Shown here in pieces: positions 46,778 to 62,966 of a DNA stretch of 64,000 nucleotides; position 1 is the stretch's first letter; every line of letters starts with the position of its first letter. The stretch is from Zychaea mexicana. Its lineage: Eukaryota; Mucoromycota; Mucoromycetes; Mucorales; Lichtheimiaceae. The notes beneath the pieces are model-generated. The model worked only from the letters and a program-made list of their open reading frames with translations. It searched no databases and was not told the origin of the DNA. A program made the position numbers and the translations under genes. The stretch lies in the NCBI RefSeq assembly GCF_025766255.1, contig NW_026516686.1:1-64000 (forward strand), in the 5' to 3' direction.

Positions 46778-47512
46778 TTAGCCATGGAGTGCTCAGCAGC
46801 TTTTTTGGGGTACTCTATATATGTATATATACCTGTATAGCAGCACGACTTTCATCATATCGATGACCATGGATGACAGTAACGGGAATTTTGGTACGAA
46901 CAGCCGGATGTATATTTTGCATCAAATACTCGAGATCCACAGTAAAGTTAAACTGTACAATTCGTTCGAGATCATCCTATCATTTCCCCCGTTGTTTACA
47001 GACCCCACTTTTTTTAGCTGAATCTTTTCTCCATTCTTGCGCATGAGTAAAACGATAGACTTACATGATATAACAGGTCACGCAAACGTACTATAGTGAA
47101 TATATATCAGCAATTAAAAAAATACCAACGGGTCTTGTCGGTGGGTGTAGTGTATATACTGTTGTCTATATAAGGGGTACTACTCCTATGGAACTTGAGA
47201 AATATGTATACCACAACCAACATTCTCTTCTTGCGACGCAGCATTGGAAGCGAGTAGTCGGATTCCTGTGTCGACGTGCTCAACTCGTGGACCGTTTTGC
47301 TGATTAGCAGTCTTGAGTCTCTTGAGAGGATGGGTGTCGTCGTCCTAGACATTTCCATGGGAAAGAGAATCAGACAATCAATCGATCGAAAGAACCCACC
47401 CTGTGGTTTTTCCATAGTGAACATAAAAAAAAAAATAGCGCACGCGATCGTGTTCTGAATCAGCATCGTCGGGTCGTGGACGTGTTGTCTTTTGCTGTTG
47501 TGTAGCGCTCAT
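44775..47512 (-). CDS. TDP1: Tyrosyl-DNA phosphodiesterase 1
   Basis: Nuclear DNA-repair enzyme that removes topoisomerase I peptides from DNA 3' ends. Twelve exons: 47444-47512, 47212-47344, 47065-47090, 46833-46976, 46600-46660, 46466-46482, 46262-46347, 45810-46164, 45580-45719, 45462-45508, 45113-45366, 44775-45029; 528 residues. A disordered N-terminus with PLKRLK is followed by VRLRDLLYHDD, VQFNFTVDLEYL and VTVIHGHRYD. The first HKD half is GTHHTKAMLLYF, its catalytic His and Lys supplied by a 17-nt exon. CTANLCQDDWE, QCSSVGSLRGKWF and YPTVEEV follow. The second HKD half is MPHIKTYTR, with LLTSANLSRAAWG and SYELGVFICPS. The tail after LPYDLPVVAYGKND is unlike the family and ends about 90 bases before the repeat array, so it may be truncated. 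The exon 10 boundaries are the least certain. Confidence 0.88.
46745..46773. repeat. (TC)n microsatellite in a TDP1 intron
   Basis: About fourteen TC units between exons 4 and 5. On the transcribed strand it is GA-rich, so it is not part of the acceptor polypyrimidine tract. Confidence 0.9.
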
Positions 47513-47797
47513 GAGATCACTGTAATAGACTTTCTTTTATGTTCGTACCACCCGCGTTTCAAGCATGAAAATAGGAAAAGAGAAACGGAATTTCACTGAC
47601 TTTTTTTTACAGTGTATGCACAATGGTATTTTTCAGCGCAAAGAAAAAAGATGGGGGTATTTCTAAACATAAACATGGTACTACTACTACTAGGGATTGA
47701 GTGAGTTTGTGGATATGATGGTGACAATGTGGGGGGTACAATACAGCAAGAAGGAAAATTACTAGGACCCCTCCATGATACTACATGTTGAGATGAC

Positions 47798-50005
47798 TTA
47801 TATTTGGGATGCACTGCCAGCATCATTGGGTATTGGGGCGCCAGTATTACTGGCATCCTTTGTTGCTGTTGTTGCAGTCGGAGCATTATCATTATTATTA
47901 GTATCGTCTGTGGTAGTGTTGCTGTGATTCAGAGTCTGCTGTGGTCGTGGTGTTGTTGTTACATGCTGATGCACTTGCGATTCTTGTGATAGATTGCAGT
48001 CTTCTTTACTCGGTAACGGAGGTGGTGGTGGTGGTACGTCAGGCGTATCGAGTTCTTCGGTATAGTTTAACGGGAATATGCCACAGTGCTTGTGTCCTTG
48101 CTTGTCAATGACTTCACCGGACCACCATCCTTCGTTGATTTCTTCCAACACTGTAATGATATCCCCTTGGCTGAATGCAAGGTCTTCATCGTGATCGCCA
48201 GGGAAGTTGTATAGTGCTCGTCGTAATTTGGTGTATGGACTGCTGGCTGAGATGGCTAGGTGCATCCAACATTTCCCGAGATTGAGTATACCTAGTCCAT
48301 CTTACATTTGTACGCTCGGATTTTTTTTTAAACATATAATAGTAACTTACATTGTTGTCTTGATGGAACACTACTTGAAGATCCTCTTTTAGAAATGACA
48401 TCATCTGACTTGACACTTTGTTGTGATCCCATATCCGAAAGAGAACGGCGTAATTGATTACTGTTGAAAGTCGGCGGCGAACCAGCTGCTGATGCCGATG
48501 CGCTCGTACAGGATGCTGCTGATGAAGCATTCGTACTGGATGAACAGATGGATTGTCGGTCAGCTGGATGTAGATAGTGATTGTTATTACTACTCGTGTT
48601 GCTGGCAGAAATAATAGAGGGTCGTCGATAGTAATCATTATTGGTGCTGGCAACGGTGGATTGTTCGAATGCAGAATCCGTCGATTTCCTGTTGATGCTG
48701 CTTTTGCAACATGCTCCATCACATGTTGTTGCTGTTGTTGTCGCGCCTGCCCCTGATGCTGCTGATGCTGATGCTGTCCTCTTCAAATCAATTGCTGTTG
48801 GTGCTAAAGGTTTAGTATGATCTCCGGTATTGCTGCTATCATCGTTATTGTTGTTGTTTAATGAAGAGGTATTGTCATCATCGTATTCGGGTCCTAGTGG
48901 CCAATCGTCTTTTACGTCTTGCAGGATTTTTGCCGCTTTTAGGAAGCATCCGATCTGCAGATCCATAAAGTCATGTAATGCATCACGGTGCATCTCCTGT
49001 TTCAATGATTATTCCCGGTCCATATTAGTAAAAGATGTCTATTCAACTCTACACACGACAAACAATGACGACAAAAGACACACACCTTGAACTGTTCCAA
49101 TTCAATCATTTTCGTCAACAAATCGCGTTGCGTCTCTTCATATTTCATTTTCGATTGATGTAACAATTGTTCAAGCTGCGGTTTCTCCTTTTTCGCTTTC
49201 TGGAGTCGACTGAGATGGGCTGCATAATCGAGTCGTCGTGTTTCGAGTTTTCGGCGCAGTTCAACAATCTTGTGATAGCATGCTCTGCTGTCGCGTAAGA
49301 GTGTCAAGTAGTCGGTGCCCAGTTGGAGCGTCAGTTGATCAAAATAGACTGCAATATTCATTTCCGCTTCACCGAGGTTCGACAATGCTGCACCTAATAA
49401 TGTATATATATATATATATATAAATAGTATCCCGTACCCATTATATATTTTATTAGTATTATATTGGTTAGTTTGATATCGGCGATCCGATCAACACGCC
49501 TTTTTTTGCAGGATAGATATGGAACATGTGCGTCGGAGGAGGGGGGAGGGCCTAAGAACCGCGCTCCCCGTCGTCCCGGATAGACAAAGGATCGACATAA
49601 TAAAAAATAACGAAATAGGTTGCACCTCTTTTTTCTTTTTACCTAGTTTGGGAGAGCTGCCAGCTATTTCACTGCCATGCGTCAACCAAGCATCTCCAAT
49701 CGCAGAGAGGGGTGTGTGTTTTGTTCTCGACTCTTGTATTAGAGTTTTCGTTTTCGAAAGTTGTGCATGGGACAGTTTGATTGTTTGGTACATTTGTTCG
49801 AAACCTTCATGCCAAGTGTCCAGCTGATCTTCGAGTTCTTGAAGATCCTCGGTCTGTAATGTTGGTTTGGATGCACCTAATCGCTCACCGGTCCACTATG
49901 TATTGTTTTTTTTCCCAGTTTCAATATATATGTCAAATAGGATGCAGCAGCAGCAGTAGTAATGATAGGTTTTACCTGCTTTATGCGAGTTAGGTTTTTC
50001 AGCAT
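47798..50005 (-). CDS. BAR-domain and SH3-domain adaptor protein
   Basis: Predicted membrane-curvature and actin/endocytosis adaptor, 561 residues, five exons (49976-50005, 49643-49895, 49086-49393, 48351-48996, 47798-48246). The N-terminal coiled-coil BAR domain (about 1-240) begins WTGERLGASKPTLQTEDLQE. It continues with LSNLGEAEMNIAVYFDQLT, KIVELRRKLETRRLDY and YEETQRDLLTKMIELEQFK, and ends near ILQDVKDDWP. A long Ser/Thr/Asn-rich linker carries possible phosphosites (RRSLSDMGS). An SH3 domain at about 413-468 reads RRALYNFPGDHDEDLAFSQG, then NEGWWSGEVID and GIFPLNYTEEL. A polyproline stretch (PPPPPPLP) and a low-complexity tail follow. The layout resembles fungal Hob/Rvs167-type proteins, but the BAR domain is not clearly N-BAR. 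Confidence 0.8.
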
Positions 50006-50303
50006 TATTTTTCTTTTTCTTATTTCAGGGTTGATATCACGTTGAAGGATACAAGGTGTAGTAGTAGTAGTAGTAGTAGTATAAAGAGGTTGGGGTATGT
50101 CGTCGTCGTCTGGTGATGTATGTACACCCGAAAAGAAGAAGATAAAAAGAGGATGGGCTTTTCTGCTTTGTGTTGCTGCTGTTGTTGGTTTATCCCGGAC
50201 AGCTGTGGTAGCTACTACAGTTTTGATACGACAGCAACAATGACCACTATGTGGAGACGATGTATAACTAACGCGTTGAGCTTACACAAGTGTGCTGTTG
50301 GAT

Positions 50304-50335
<32 letters not shown>

Positions 50336-50789
50336 GGGTGGGGGGGGAGAATCCCAACTAGCCAGCACTTTTTTATATTCCAGAAGATTTAATCAAGTGT
50401 AAAAATTGGGGTAATAAGCAGGGAAAGCCCTGCTCAAACACACACACACACACACACAGAGAGAGTGAGCCAAACTAGTAACTGTTTCGCTTTCTATGCC
50501 TAGCTTGCCACGTTTAAATGACCCTGAAAAAATTAAAGAGTTTCATTGCGAGAGAGAGAGGAGGGAGAGATGACATGACATAAGCTGAACATGAATTTGT
50601 TGCTACTACTACGCACTAAACCAAAGCATAAGATTACACGATTCGCCGCCCACAGGCCCTTTCTCTTTGCTGGGTTTTTCTTTTCCGCCCTCTCGTCTCT
50701 CTCCCTCCCCCACTTCTTTTTCTCTTTTTTTACTGCCATTCCTTTTTTTTTTTTGCCCTTTGGTGACGAAAAAAATAAAAAATAAAAAC
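50006..50789. other. Divergent promoter with simple repeats
   Basis: Shared upstream region of the BAR-SH3 gene (-) and V-ATPase subunit a (+). Contains (GTA)n at 50058-50081, (GAAA)n at 50305-50335 and (CA)n near 50440-50458. Pyrimidine-rich sequence lies directly before the V-ATPase start. No gene is supported. Confidence 0.55.
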
Positions 50790-54383
<3,594 letters not shown>

Positions 54384-54724
54384 AATATAAAGTATAAAAC
54401 AAAGCTCCATACTACGAAAGGGGGTGGGGAATAAAAAGAAAACCATTCACATCTACAGTCAGTCATTTCCCCCAGCCCTGTGCTCGTCTTGCCTTTGTCA
54501 AGAACATGCTATAATAGATTTACGTGCATTCTTGTCGGATTGCTGGTTGCTTTGCTTGTGTCACGTGTGGAGTAGCCATATCTATTAAATATTCACTGTT
54601 GTTGTTGCTATATCCTGAGCTGTCAGAGAAGTTTCTCTCTCTCTCTCTCTCTCTTTCTTTCTCTCTCTCTTACTTTCTTTACTTGGCTTGTTCTTGTTCT
54701 TCCCACACTCCGTATATTACACTT

Positions 54725-57713
54725 ATGGCATTGTCGGATGAAACTCGTGCACCGCTATTATCACGCAATCGCATTGACGAATCAGCAGACAATCGATCCG
54801 AGCGTAGCAATGAAGAGATAACCGACTATGGCAGTAGCAGCGGCGTATACCGTTACCCATTATACCTTCAACCAGGCCAATTCACATCGCTTGAAAAACT
54901 AATGTTTTTCATTAGTTCAATACTGCTCATCTTTTTATGCGTATTTATTGGACTGTATGCGCGTAGTAGTTTTGACGATCGGTTGCAACCGCCTGTTCCG
55001 AGCCCTTCACCAACGCCTAGCGACCCGCCTGTAGTACAACCTCCTCCTGATAAGAATGAGGTAAAATGCATATTAAAACGTCGTGTGTGAGAAAATTTAT
55101 TAAAAGAGATTACATGTTACATCGTCTTTACATAGTCGTACTGCTTGCAATCGAATTGTATTTTGACAGCAGCCAAGATCCTGCAAGTAAGAAGTGCTAC
55201 TCTCATTGTTTAGTTGGCAGTTATCCCCCACCCCATAGTTTCTGGGTTCCTGGAAATGTGTGCATGAATGTGTTAATGCCCTTTTTTTTTCTTTCATCAC
55301 AACAATTAGGACGTCAATCCAAACATTGATCCGTGCAGTGATTTTTATGCATACACGTGTAAGTTTTTTTATTGCTTTCAGCAATAATCCCCGCAACATC
55401 CCCAAACATAAGCACACACACACATACACATGTATGCACACATACGCAAACAAAGAACACACAACATTGAATTTTCAACACAGGCAGCAACTGGATGGAA
55501 GAACATGCATTGCGCGAAGACAAGCCAAAGACAAGCGTTGAAACCCGAGTTGACGAGAAAATCAAGAACCAACTGAATCAAATACTGATGCACTCGTTTG
55601 ACGACGCCAACCCGCTTGACAACAACGGCGACGGTTCTTCGTTGCCAGCACCGGACCGTATACTGGATACACAGCTGTTTACAAAACTGCAAGACTTTTA
55701 CGAAACATGCATGGATGAAGATACCATTGATCAATACAAGGTTGAGCCATTATACGACATGTTTCGTTCGATTCGACACTATATACCACTTGGCTACTAT
55801 GTCAGTGCACCTGTCGATGGTCTAAGCCAGGCCATCAGTTACTTGGCAACCAACGACATCTGGGCCTTGTTCAAGATCAACATGGGTCCCGATCCAGAGA
55901 ATCCACACATGTCAACCTTGTCTGTATCTCAAGGCGAGCTAGGCTTACCGTCCCGCGAGTACTATGACGACCCTGACATTGTTGCTGCATACATGCAGAT
56001 GGTGACCGAGATGCTCGAGCTAGTATTCAAACAGGACACCCACAACGAGTTTGGATGGAAGCAATGGAGCACAGTAGCAACAGCGCGTCGTATTGTGGAA
56101 TTCGAAAAAGAACTGGCGCTACAATCCCTCCACGACGATCACCATCATGCTCAAGAAGAACCCCAGCATTATTACTGGACAATCACAGAGCTACAACAAA
56201 CAGCGCCCTATCTAAACTGGACCACAGTGTTTGACACCGTCGGTGCATCGCATGCCAAGCAAGTCTGGATCCCGCGTCCCGAATTAATCACAGGCGGACT
56301 CCAGGTGCTCAAGGCAAGCAACAGTCGCACGTTGCAAATGTATCTGGTGTGGCGTTCGCTGTGGCGGTATTTGGATACGTTGGGTGATATGTTTGTCGCT
56401 CCTCGACGCAAGTTGGATGCCAAATTGTCTGGCGTGGAAGCAAGAGCCAAGCCGCCACGCTGGCAGTTTTGTCTTTCCCAGGTCGATCGTTCGTTGGGCT
56501 TTTTGTTGGGTCGCTATTTTGTGTTGCGGGATAAAGATGCGACCGAAACGACTGCAAGGGCGGAGGCCATGGTGGAGCAGTTGACGGAAACTGTGGCGGG
56601 ACGATTGGGTCGGGTGCCTTGGCTTGTAAGCGAACAAGACAGAAATGCTGCGCTTGATAAGGTTAGAACATTATTAAAAGACTTGCCAGTACTGTTCTCC
56701 ATTCGCTAAAACCCCATTCTAGATACAGCAATTAGATCGACAAGTAAGCTGCCCAACGGTAGCGCCAGATACCCGCTCACCGATCGCACTCGCCGAATTC
56801 TATCAAGATGTTGTACCTGACCGGGAAAGCTTTTTCAAAAGTGTCCAAAGCGCTAGCCAATGGAAAGTCAAGCATAGCTGGGATCGTTTGCATCAACCCA
56901 TTGATCGTAGCTCATGGGATCTTGTTCCTCAGCATGTGGGTATGGCCTATAACCGTGCTCTTAACAAGGTAAAAACTCTCCTTTACCCAATCAATCGAAG
57001 CTTTTCTTTTTCTCATATTGTTTTATATTAGGTTCAAATACCAGCAGCCATGCTGCAACCCCCTTTCTTTGACCCCAACGGACCGGACTATCTGAATTAT
57101 GGAGCATTGGGTGCCATGATCGTCCACGAGATTATGCATGGATTCGATAGAGGAGGACGACACTACGATGCACAGGGCAAACACGGCACCGATTGGTGGT
57201 CAAGCGAATCACAAGCAGCATTTGATACAGCTGCATCGTGTCTCGAACGACAGTATGCAGGGTTCAATGTGAGCGGACCCAACCATCAGACATATCCTGT
57301 GGACGGAACACAGACTTTGGATGGCAACATTGCTGATTTGGGAGGTTTGTTGCAAGCTTATGCAACATGGAAAAAAAGCCGGCAAGTCAAGGATAGCAAC
57401 GATAGGCTGTTACCGGGATTGGATGACTGGTCTCGTGATCAACTGTTTTATATTAATTATGCACGCATGCGGTGTAGTAAGAGCACTTTGGAGAATAAGT
57501 TGCAAGAGGTATGAAAGTGTTCTTTTCGAAAGGGTCATGAAACATCTTAGCTTTCTTAATTGTTTTCGTTTGGTTTAGTTACATACGAGTCATCATGCAC
57601 CAGATCGATGGAGGGTCAACGGTCCACTGATGAATTCGGAGCACTTTGCAAAAACATTTTCTTGTCCTATTGGAACCCCAATGAATCCTCCTGATAAATG
57701 TAAAGTTTGGTAA
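54725..57713 (+). CDS. M13 (neprilysin/ECE-like) metallopeptidase homologue, motif-altered
   Basis: Type II membrane protein of 823 residues. Seven exons: 54725-55060, 55136-55186, 55310-55358, 55484-56661, 56723-56968, 57032-57508, 57579-57713. A cytosolic N-terminus is followed by an anchor at about residues 60-80 (LMFFISSILLIFLCVFIGLY), then a proline-rich stalk. The ectodomain starts with C-x4-C and AAKILQ, then IDPCSDFYAYTC. The zinc site HEIMHGFD keeps both histidines and the catalytic Glu, and the chain ends in CKVW as expected. Two otherwise invariant features are altered. The third zinc ligand segment, normally GENIAD, reads DGNIAD. The substrate-binding NA(F/Y)Y segment reads GMAYN before IPAAMLQPPFF. 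Peptidase activity is therefore doubtful, though fold and family are clear. Confidence 0.88.
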
Positions 57714-59665
57714 TGCTTAATATATAAATTTGAGACTTTGTATCTATGTATTTGTTCTCTCTCTCTCTCTTCCTTTATCTCTCTCTTCTGTATGTATGAC
57801 TTGGCTTATATATGTATAAAAGAGGTGTATATATTTTGTTTTTGGTATTATGTTATGTGTGTTCCATGTTGATGATGCTTGCTTTATATGCTATACTACC
57901 ATTCTGAATAATTGGATGCATCGCTCTCAACTTTTGTTGCTGCAAAGAACTGGTTCCTTAGGTACCAATTTCGTCAACAACTCGAGATCTATGGATATCG
58001 TGGCTCCTTAGTCATTTATCAAGTGCAGGCGTTTACAGTCAAGTCATGTGAAATAAATTCAACGTTGTCAAGATGCGAATGCACTCATTAATAATCGATG
58101 TTGTATGGGCAGGGTCAAGTTCCTGCTGCCTACATCAAGGCTCTGGGTTGGAAAGTGTTTGTCGAAGCATCAAGTCTATCTGCACTGATGACATGTAAAC
58201 AAAACACATTCAAGATAAAGAAGTATATAGCTCTTGTCGTTTTTATTGAAGAGTCGATGATGGAGAGTTTTAAACGGCTTTCATGATTTAAGACACACAT
58301 GCATAGAGCTCAAGGTACCTTAAGTATATGAGGGAGCTGACACACCGTATCAAGGGCCACATCGTCAAAGTGTATACCATCGACTTTGTCACTGATCACC
58401 AGCAAACCGATACACGGCCTATGGGTGCTTGACGCAGACATCATCAATGCACCCAGCTACAAAGATGGGAAAAAGATCGATTGCTGGTTTTGGACGAGGA
58501 CTGACACGATTGACGCGACATTTTGCCCAACGGACGACGAGGCAATGGTCGGTTTGAGGGGGAGCGCTTTAAATTACCAACTGGACAAAGAAGAGCAACA
58601 GCCATAAGCCAGCTTGGTGGAGCTGCTGCAACCATTAGGGGGGATGTCAAGAAGCCTTACTATAATCAAGCCGCATCATCGACTGGCCTATAAGAGGGAA
58701 ACATCTTGAGTTTATCAGTTTGAGATAGCTGATACTCAAAGCAATCGAAAGGTGAAAATAGCAAAAATCCATGACCATTTAAGCAACACCACAACCCTCT
58801 GTCTTAGAAATAGACATCAATTGGAAGATGGGGAGCTGATATTCAAAATCAGATATACATACGACGGACAAGCTATCTAGGATGTAGTGTCAGTTTTGTA
58901 GAGGCTGGAGCACAGCGGGAAACAGGATTACAAGGATATACTCAGCGAATGACAAGAAGTGAAAATGAATCTAAAAGTGCGAGGAGGGTATTGTCAAGAA
59001 CAATCACTCATCTTGATGCTTCAGAACATAGGATACACAGTAAATACGTAGCGAGGGGGAGCTCGAGTTGGTTACAAGTAAGTAATCACAAAAACGTAAA
59101 AAGAAGCCTGGGCGGGTTTTTGAATAGCTTCACAAGCAACAAACTCAGAGTCGAGAACAGTTACTAGAATGCAAAGAAAAGTGAAGCAGCTATCGAATAG
59201 TGTCATACACGCTAGGGCCCCTCAAAGAAAAGGTCCATTGTTCAAATGGGTAACTAGCATGTCGTTCGTTCGAATGTGTTTTCATATTGATCAAAGCTAG
59301 AGAGTCGTACTCTTGCTTTCTTCTGTATTGCTTTCTCGTTTCGGGCTTGATCTCAATTCTGTATTGACTCTTCAATGCTTGTCCTCCTATTACTGTCTTG
59401 ATGGTCGTCATTACCTGGTCTTTCACTCGTCTCTTATCCATTCCCCCCACCCAAGGCTTAGCGCTGTCCGTACGTACACGGACTTGTTGGCGACGTAACA
59501 GCATGTTGTTCACTTCTCTGACGTACCCTAGTGCTAGCTTTTGCTTGCCTTGTATGAGTGTCGCATCAAGAAGCACGCACAACAACAAGTACTACTACTA
59601 CTACTAAGCTCTTCTATTTCAAACATTTGACATGATGTGGTAATACTAGAGACACTCTTGTTTTA
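57714..59665. other. Intergenic with decayed coding fragments
   Basis: About 2 kb between M13 (+) and the PCI gene (-). Short coding-like pieces occur at 58098-58200 (QVPAAYIKALGWKVFVEASS), 58330-58440 (MRELTHRIKGHIVKVYTIDF) and 58949-59167, separated by stops. I read these as old transposon debris; the family is not recognised. Confidence 0.35.
59190..59588 (-). pseudogene. Possible transposon-derived ORF fragment
   Basis: A 132-codon open frame including LIQGKQKLALGYVREVNNML, VRVRTDSAKPWVGGMDKRRV and KPETRKQYRRKQEYDSLAL. The basic, regular composition suggests real but relict coding sequence. No start context, promoter or family is recognised, and it is flanked by other debris. Confidence 0.25.
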
Positions 59666-61818
59666 TTACTGAATTAACGTTTGTAAAGGAATGCTTGATA
59701 CTTGAGGAAACGGATTTGCTTTACTAAGCACAGCAAACATCTTTTCGTGGGAAAGATATGCTTTCATGTAACCCTTTTGGAAACAAAAAAAAGGAAATTC
59801 GTCAACAACAACTGAAATGAGTCGATCCACCTTCCCTTTCAATCATTTTCTGTTTCTTTTACCTTGAAGATCATGTTGGCCAACATCCACTCGGTTTCTT
59901 CTATATCCACTTCAATTCCAGATATTTTCAGTGCAGCTTGGAATGTAGATATGGGTATACGAGGATTATTATCTAAATGAACGTAACTACAAAATAAAAA
60001 ATATATAAATCTGTTTAAATGTGCCTCTTTTTTTTTGTTTTACGAACGACAACACTTAGCAATCATAAAAAAAAAAAGCGCGAGAAAAGGTTTAGCTTAC
60101 ACTTTACGAAACAATTGTCTCATGGCAATATTTTGTGCCTTCTCTACGGCCAAATACGTTCCTTGACGAAACAACACTTGTTCTGCTAACTGTAATTGGT
60201 GCTTAAACACGTCAATGTTACCGGACTTGATCGCTTCGACAATATGGCCGTAGGTCTTTTTGATTTTCGGGAACCGCTTGAGTAATTTCTTGCTAGGCAT
60301 TACACCACGCATGAGTCGGATAGGTAGTAAGGTCTGTAAAATCAACCTACAGAACATGATATTATTGGTTGGTTTTTTTTTCGTTTGACGTTGTAGCTAG
60401 GACTTTTGTGTGATTGAGAGCGATTGCATAAACATTAAGATCCAAGGGAGGATAAAACATACTCTTTGTTTTTGACACTTGTGTTGGAGCACTCTCTGAA
60501 AGCCAGATCAAGCTCATTTTCAGCCTTTGTAAACGGGGAAAATTGCAAGTGAGTAAAAAAAATAAAAAAAAAGGCTTTTTTAGCACTCTCTTTCTTCACT
60601 TACTTTGCTGTATTCTTCCTGTAAGAAATAGAGTCGACCCAGATAGTAGCGAAAAGTAACACGGTCGCACTTTGGAAAATAGTCGATTTCAGGCAAATCC
60701 GCTGCTCGTACTGCTCTTAGGATGTTCTTGCATAGGTTTTGTTGCTTCAACTGAGATTTTGACACAAACAATTCAAGATAAAGCTTTGTTACTAAAAAGA
60801 ACGCACAGACACAGCAGCAAGGGATCATTGAAATGATGGCCCCTCCTCACAAAGTTAATATACCTGGAAATAGGTACGGAACATTAAGCCAACCATACGG
60901 TAGGTGCCGACTTTCTTTGATACTTGTAGGGCGTTTCTGATTAAAACAGAGCACGCAATAAATTCAGTATTAAAGACAACATCAGCAAACATAGTTCCCA
61001 AATATTTTTTTACCTATCCGTTATACAGAGTGTAAATGATTTGCTCATCACGTTGGCTGCTTCTTCTAGCTTTTTGCGTTGCGTCGATTCCCCTGCTTCT
61101 TCATCGTCTGTCATTAATACTTTAGCATGTCGGTCGGCCTACAATGTTACATATCAAGTCATAAGTTCACTTTCCCGTTCTTGTTTGGGTATTGTATATC
61201 AATAGCCGCGCGCGTCTCCAGAAAACTACATGTATAATACCTCTCGAGCCAGTGCACGTAGATCGTTATTAACAACATATAATACTGGCAAGCACCACTG
61301 CGTGAAATTGGCCATTGCTCGTTGAAACATCCTGAGTTTTTCCATAAATAACAAATTATGTATTAGCTTCTACGACACGCATCTATATATATATATATCA
61401 TAGCATATAAAACACACACACAGGATACTAAGTGGAACTTACTGTACGAGTTCTTTTTGAGTGTGAAATGCTAAAGCGTGCTGATTCTTGGAATGTAAAA
61501 GCGCAGCTCTCAAATGCAGTGCAATTATATCGTCCCAAGGCTGCATGCAACTACTGCACGCATTTTCAATCGTTTCAATCTATTCATTAAAAAGTATAAA
61601 GAGCATAAATTGTGCGAATCCAATGAAACGCGACGCGTTATACCGTGGACTTAAGAAATTGTAAAAAAAAAAAAGGTGTATATAATTACATCAATGTTTA
61701 GGTCGAATAAGCTTTGGACATGTAAATGCGATAAAGATAAGAGCTGTGAGAGTCGGTGACCGTTTTCGGTGTATATTTGCTGGTTGACACTGTTAAGATA
61801 TAGCGTGATCGCTCTCAT
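59666..61818 (-). CDS. PCID2: PCI-domain protein, PCID2/CSN12/Thp1-like
   Basis: Nuclear PCI protein of the TREX-2 mRNA-export or CSN12 type, 413 residues. Ten exons: 61690-61818, 61443-61579, 61241-61331, 61014-61138, 60864-60936, 60604-60750, 60463-60524, 60101-60346, 59863-59986, 59666-59773. The N-terminal helical repeats include LRAALLHSKNQHALAFHTQK and VLYVVNNDLRALARE. Then come RMVGLMFRTYFQ, VTFRYYLGRLYFLQEEYSKA and AENELDLAFRECS. The core matches PCID2 as I know it: LLPIRLMRGVMPS, EAIKSGNIDVF and MRQLFRKVYVHL. The winged helix ends with WMLANMIFKGYMKAYLSHE and SKANPFPQVS. Choosing between Thp1 (TREX-2) and Csn12 needs a tree; the two are homologous. Confidence 0.85.
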
Positions 61819-62173
61819 GGTGAGTGTTTGAAAGAAAAAAAGATATTTGTTTCGTCTTCAAGGTGTGTTATATCAAGGAGAGTGATTTTTCTCAGTTCCT
61901 AGTAAACTCTTTTACAAGCTCAGAAAGCAATAGCTGAAATTCCCCATTTTGACACTTTTACAATATTTGGAATGTTTTAAAGTACGTACAACTTTCTTTG
62001 CAGAGAAAGAAAGGGGTTTCTTTGGTTTGTTTATTATTACTGTACAAGAGCGCTGCATATGTGTGTTGCATGGTTTAAAAATGTGGGTAGGTGGAAAATA
62101 AAGGTGACGAAGAAAGAGCATATTGGATGGGGAGAACGTCAAAAATATATGTGGGGATCAAGAGCAGTTTTGA
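61819..62173. other. Promoter of the PCI gene, 3' flank of SFM1
   Basis: About 350 bases, both neighbours on the minus strand. Nothing coding is supported. Confidence 0.5.
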
Positions 62174-62966
62174 TTAAAAGTCCAACGTGCGCTCACTGTC
62201 CTTCTTGATGAGCTCCATCATACCGGGTGGCATGATGGGCTTGCGAATCGTCTTCTTCTGACCGTCCTTGGTGGTGACTTCCTTGGTTTCGGCAATGTAG
62301 CGGTATGGCAGGTTGACGGATTCGTGTTTCGAGAAGAATACTTCGGGACTATCAATGTAAGGCACCTTATCCAAAGGCACTACAATAACGCATATGACCA
62401 GTTGAGTATATTTTGGGATCTGTCTTCTTGCATTAGTTTAGGGAAAAACAATACCTTTATCAACAACGACGCGCTTAGTCACATTAACCGCGGTATCCGT
62501 CGACATCTGGATAGGACCCAGATGTCTTCCAGCAAATCCAAGCTTGCGCAATTCCTTGGTGCGATCTATGGATACGCGTCAAACATTGAGTTATCATCCT
62601 CCCCATATCTCTCTACTCGTCGCACATCATTTCCCATGCAAATACCATACCTCTTGGTGGGTCGTCACCAAGGATACCACCGAACAAAAAGTACTTGTAA
62701 GTATCGGCGTCCTCAGGCTTCAAAGGCTCGGTAGCAGAAGGGTCCAACAAACAAATCTCTTTGGGATCAATGCCGGGCAAGTGCATCGTGTCTTCCTTGT
62801 GTAAGTGGGCCTCCTTGAGTTCCTCGGGCATGGTGGCCAAACAAGCATCGGACAAGGACGAAAAGTACATGTTGTCCTTGCCAACAACCATAATCATGTG
62901 CTTGTACTCCAACACGCACCATTCGTGCATGCCGTCTTCCATGTGATCCACAATGAATTTTGACAT
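62174..62966 (-). CDS. SFM1: SPOUT protein arginine methyltransferase SFM1
   Basis: Cytoplasmic SPOUT-fold enzyme that in yeast methylates one arginine of ribosomal protein Rps3. Three exons (62651-62966, 62455-62565, 62174-62379) give 210 residues, close to the yeast length. It starts MSKFIVDHMEDGMHEWCVLE. Conserved blocks are KEICLLDPSATEPLKPEDA, FLFGGILGDDPPRDRTKELR (the knotted SAM-binding region, with the first intron right after PPR), RHLGPIQMSTDTAV, and the C-terminal LPYRYIAE, then PIMPPGMMELIKKDS. All blocks are intact. The assignment is strong because the GGILGD-PPRDRT and QM-TDTA motifs are diagnostic. Confidence 0.93.
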
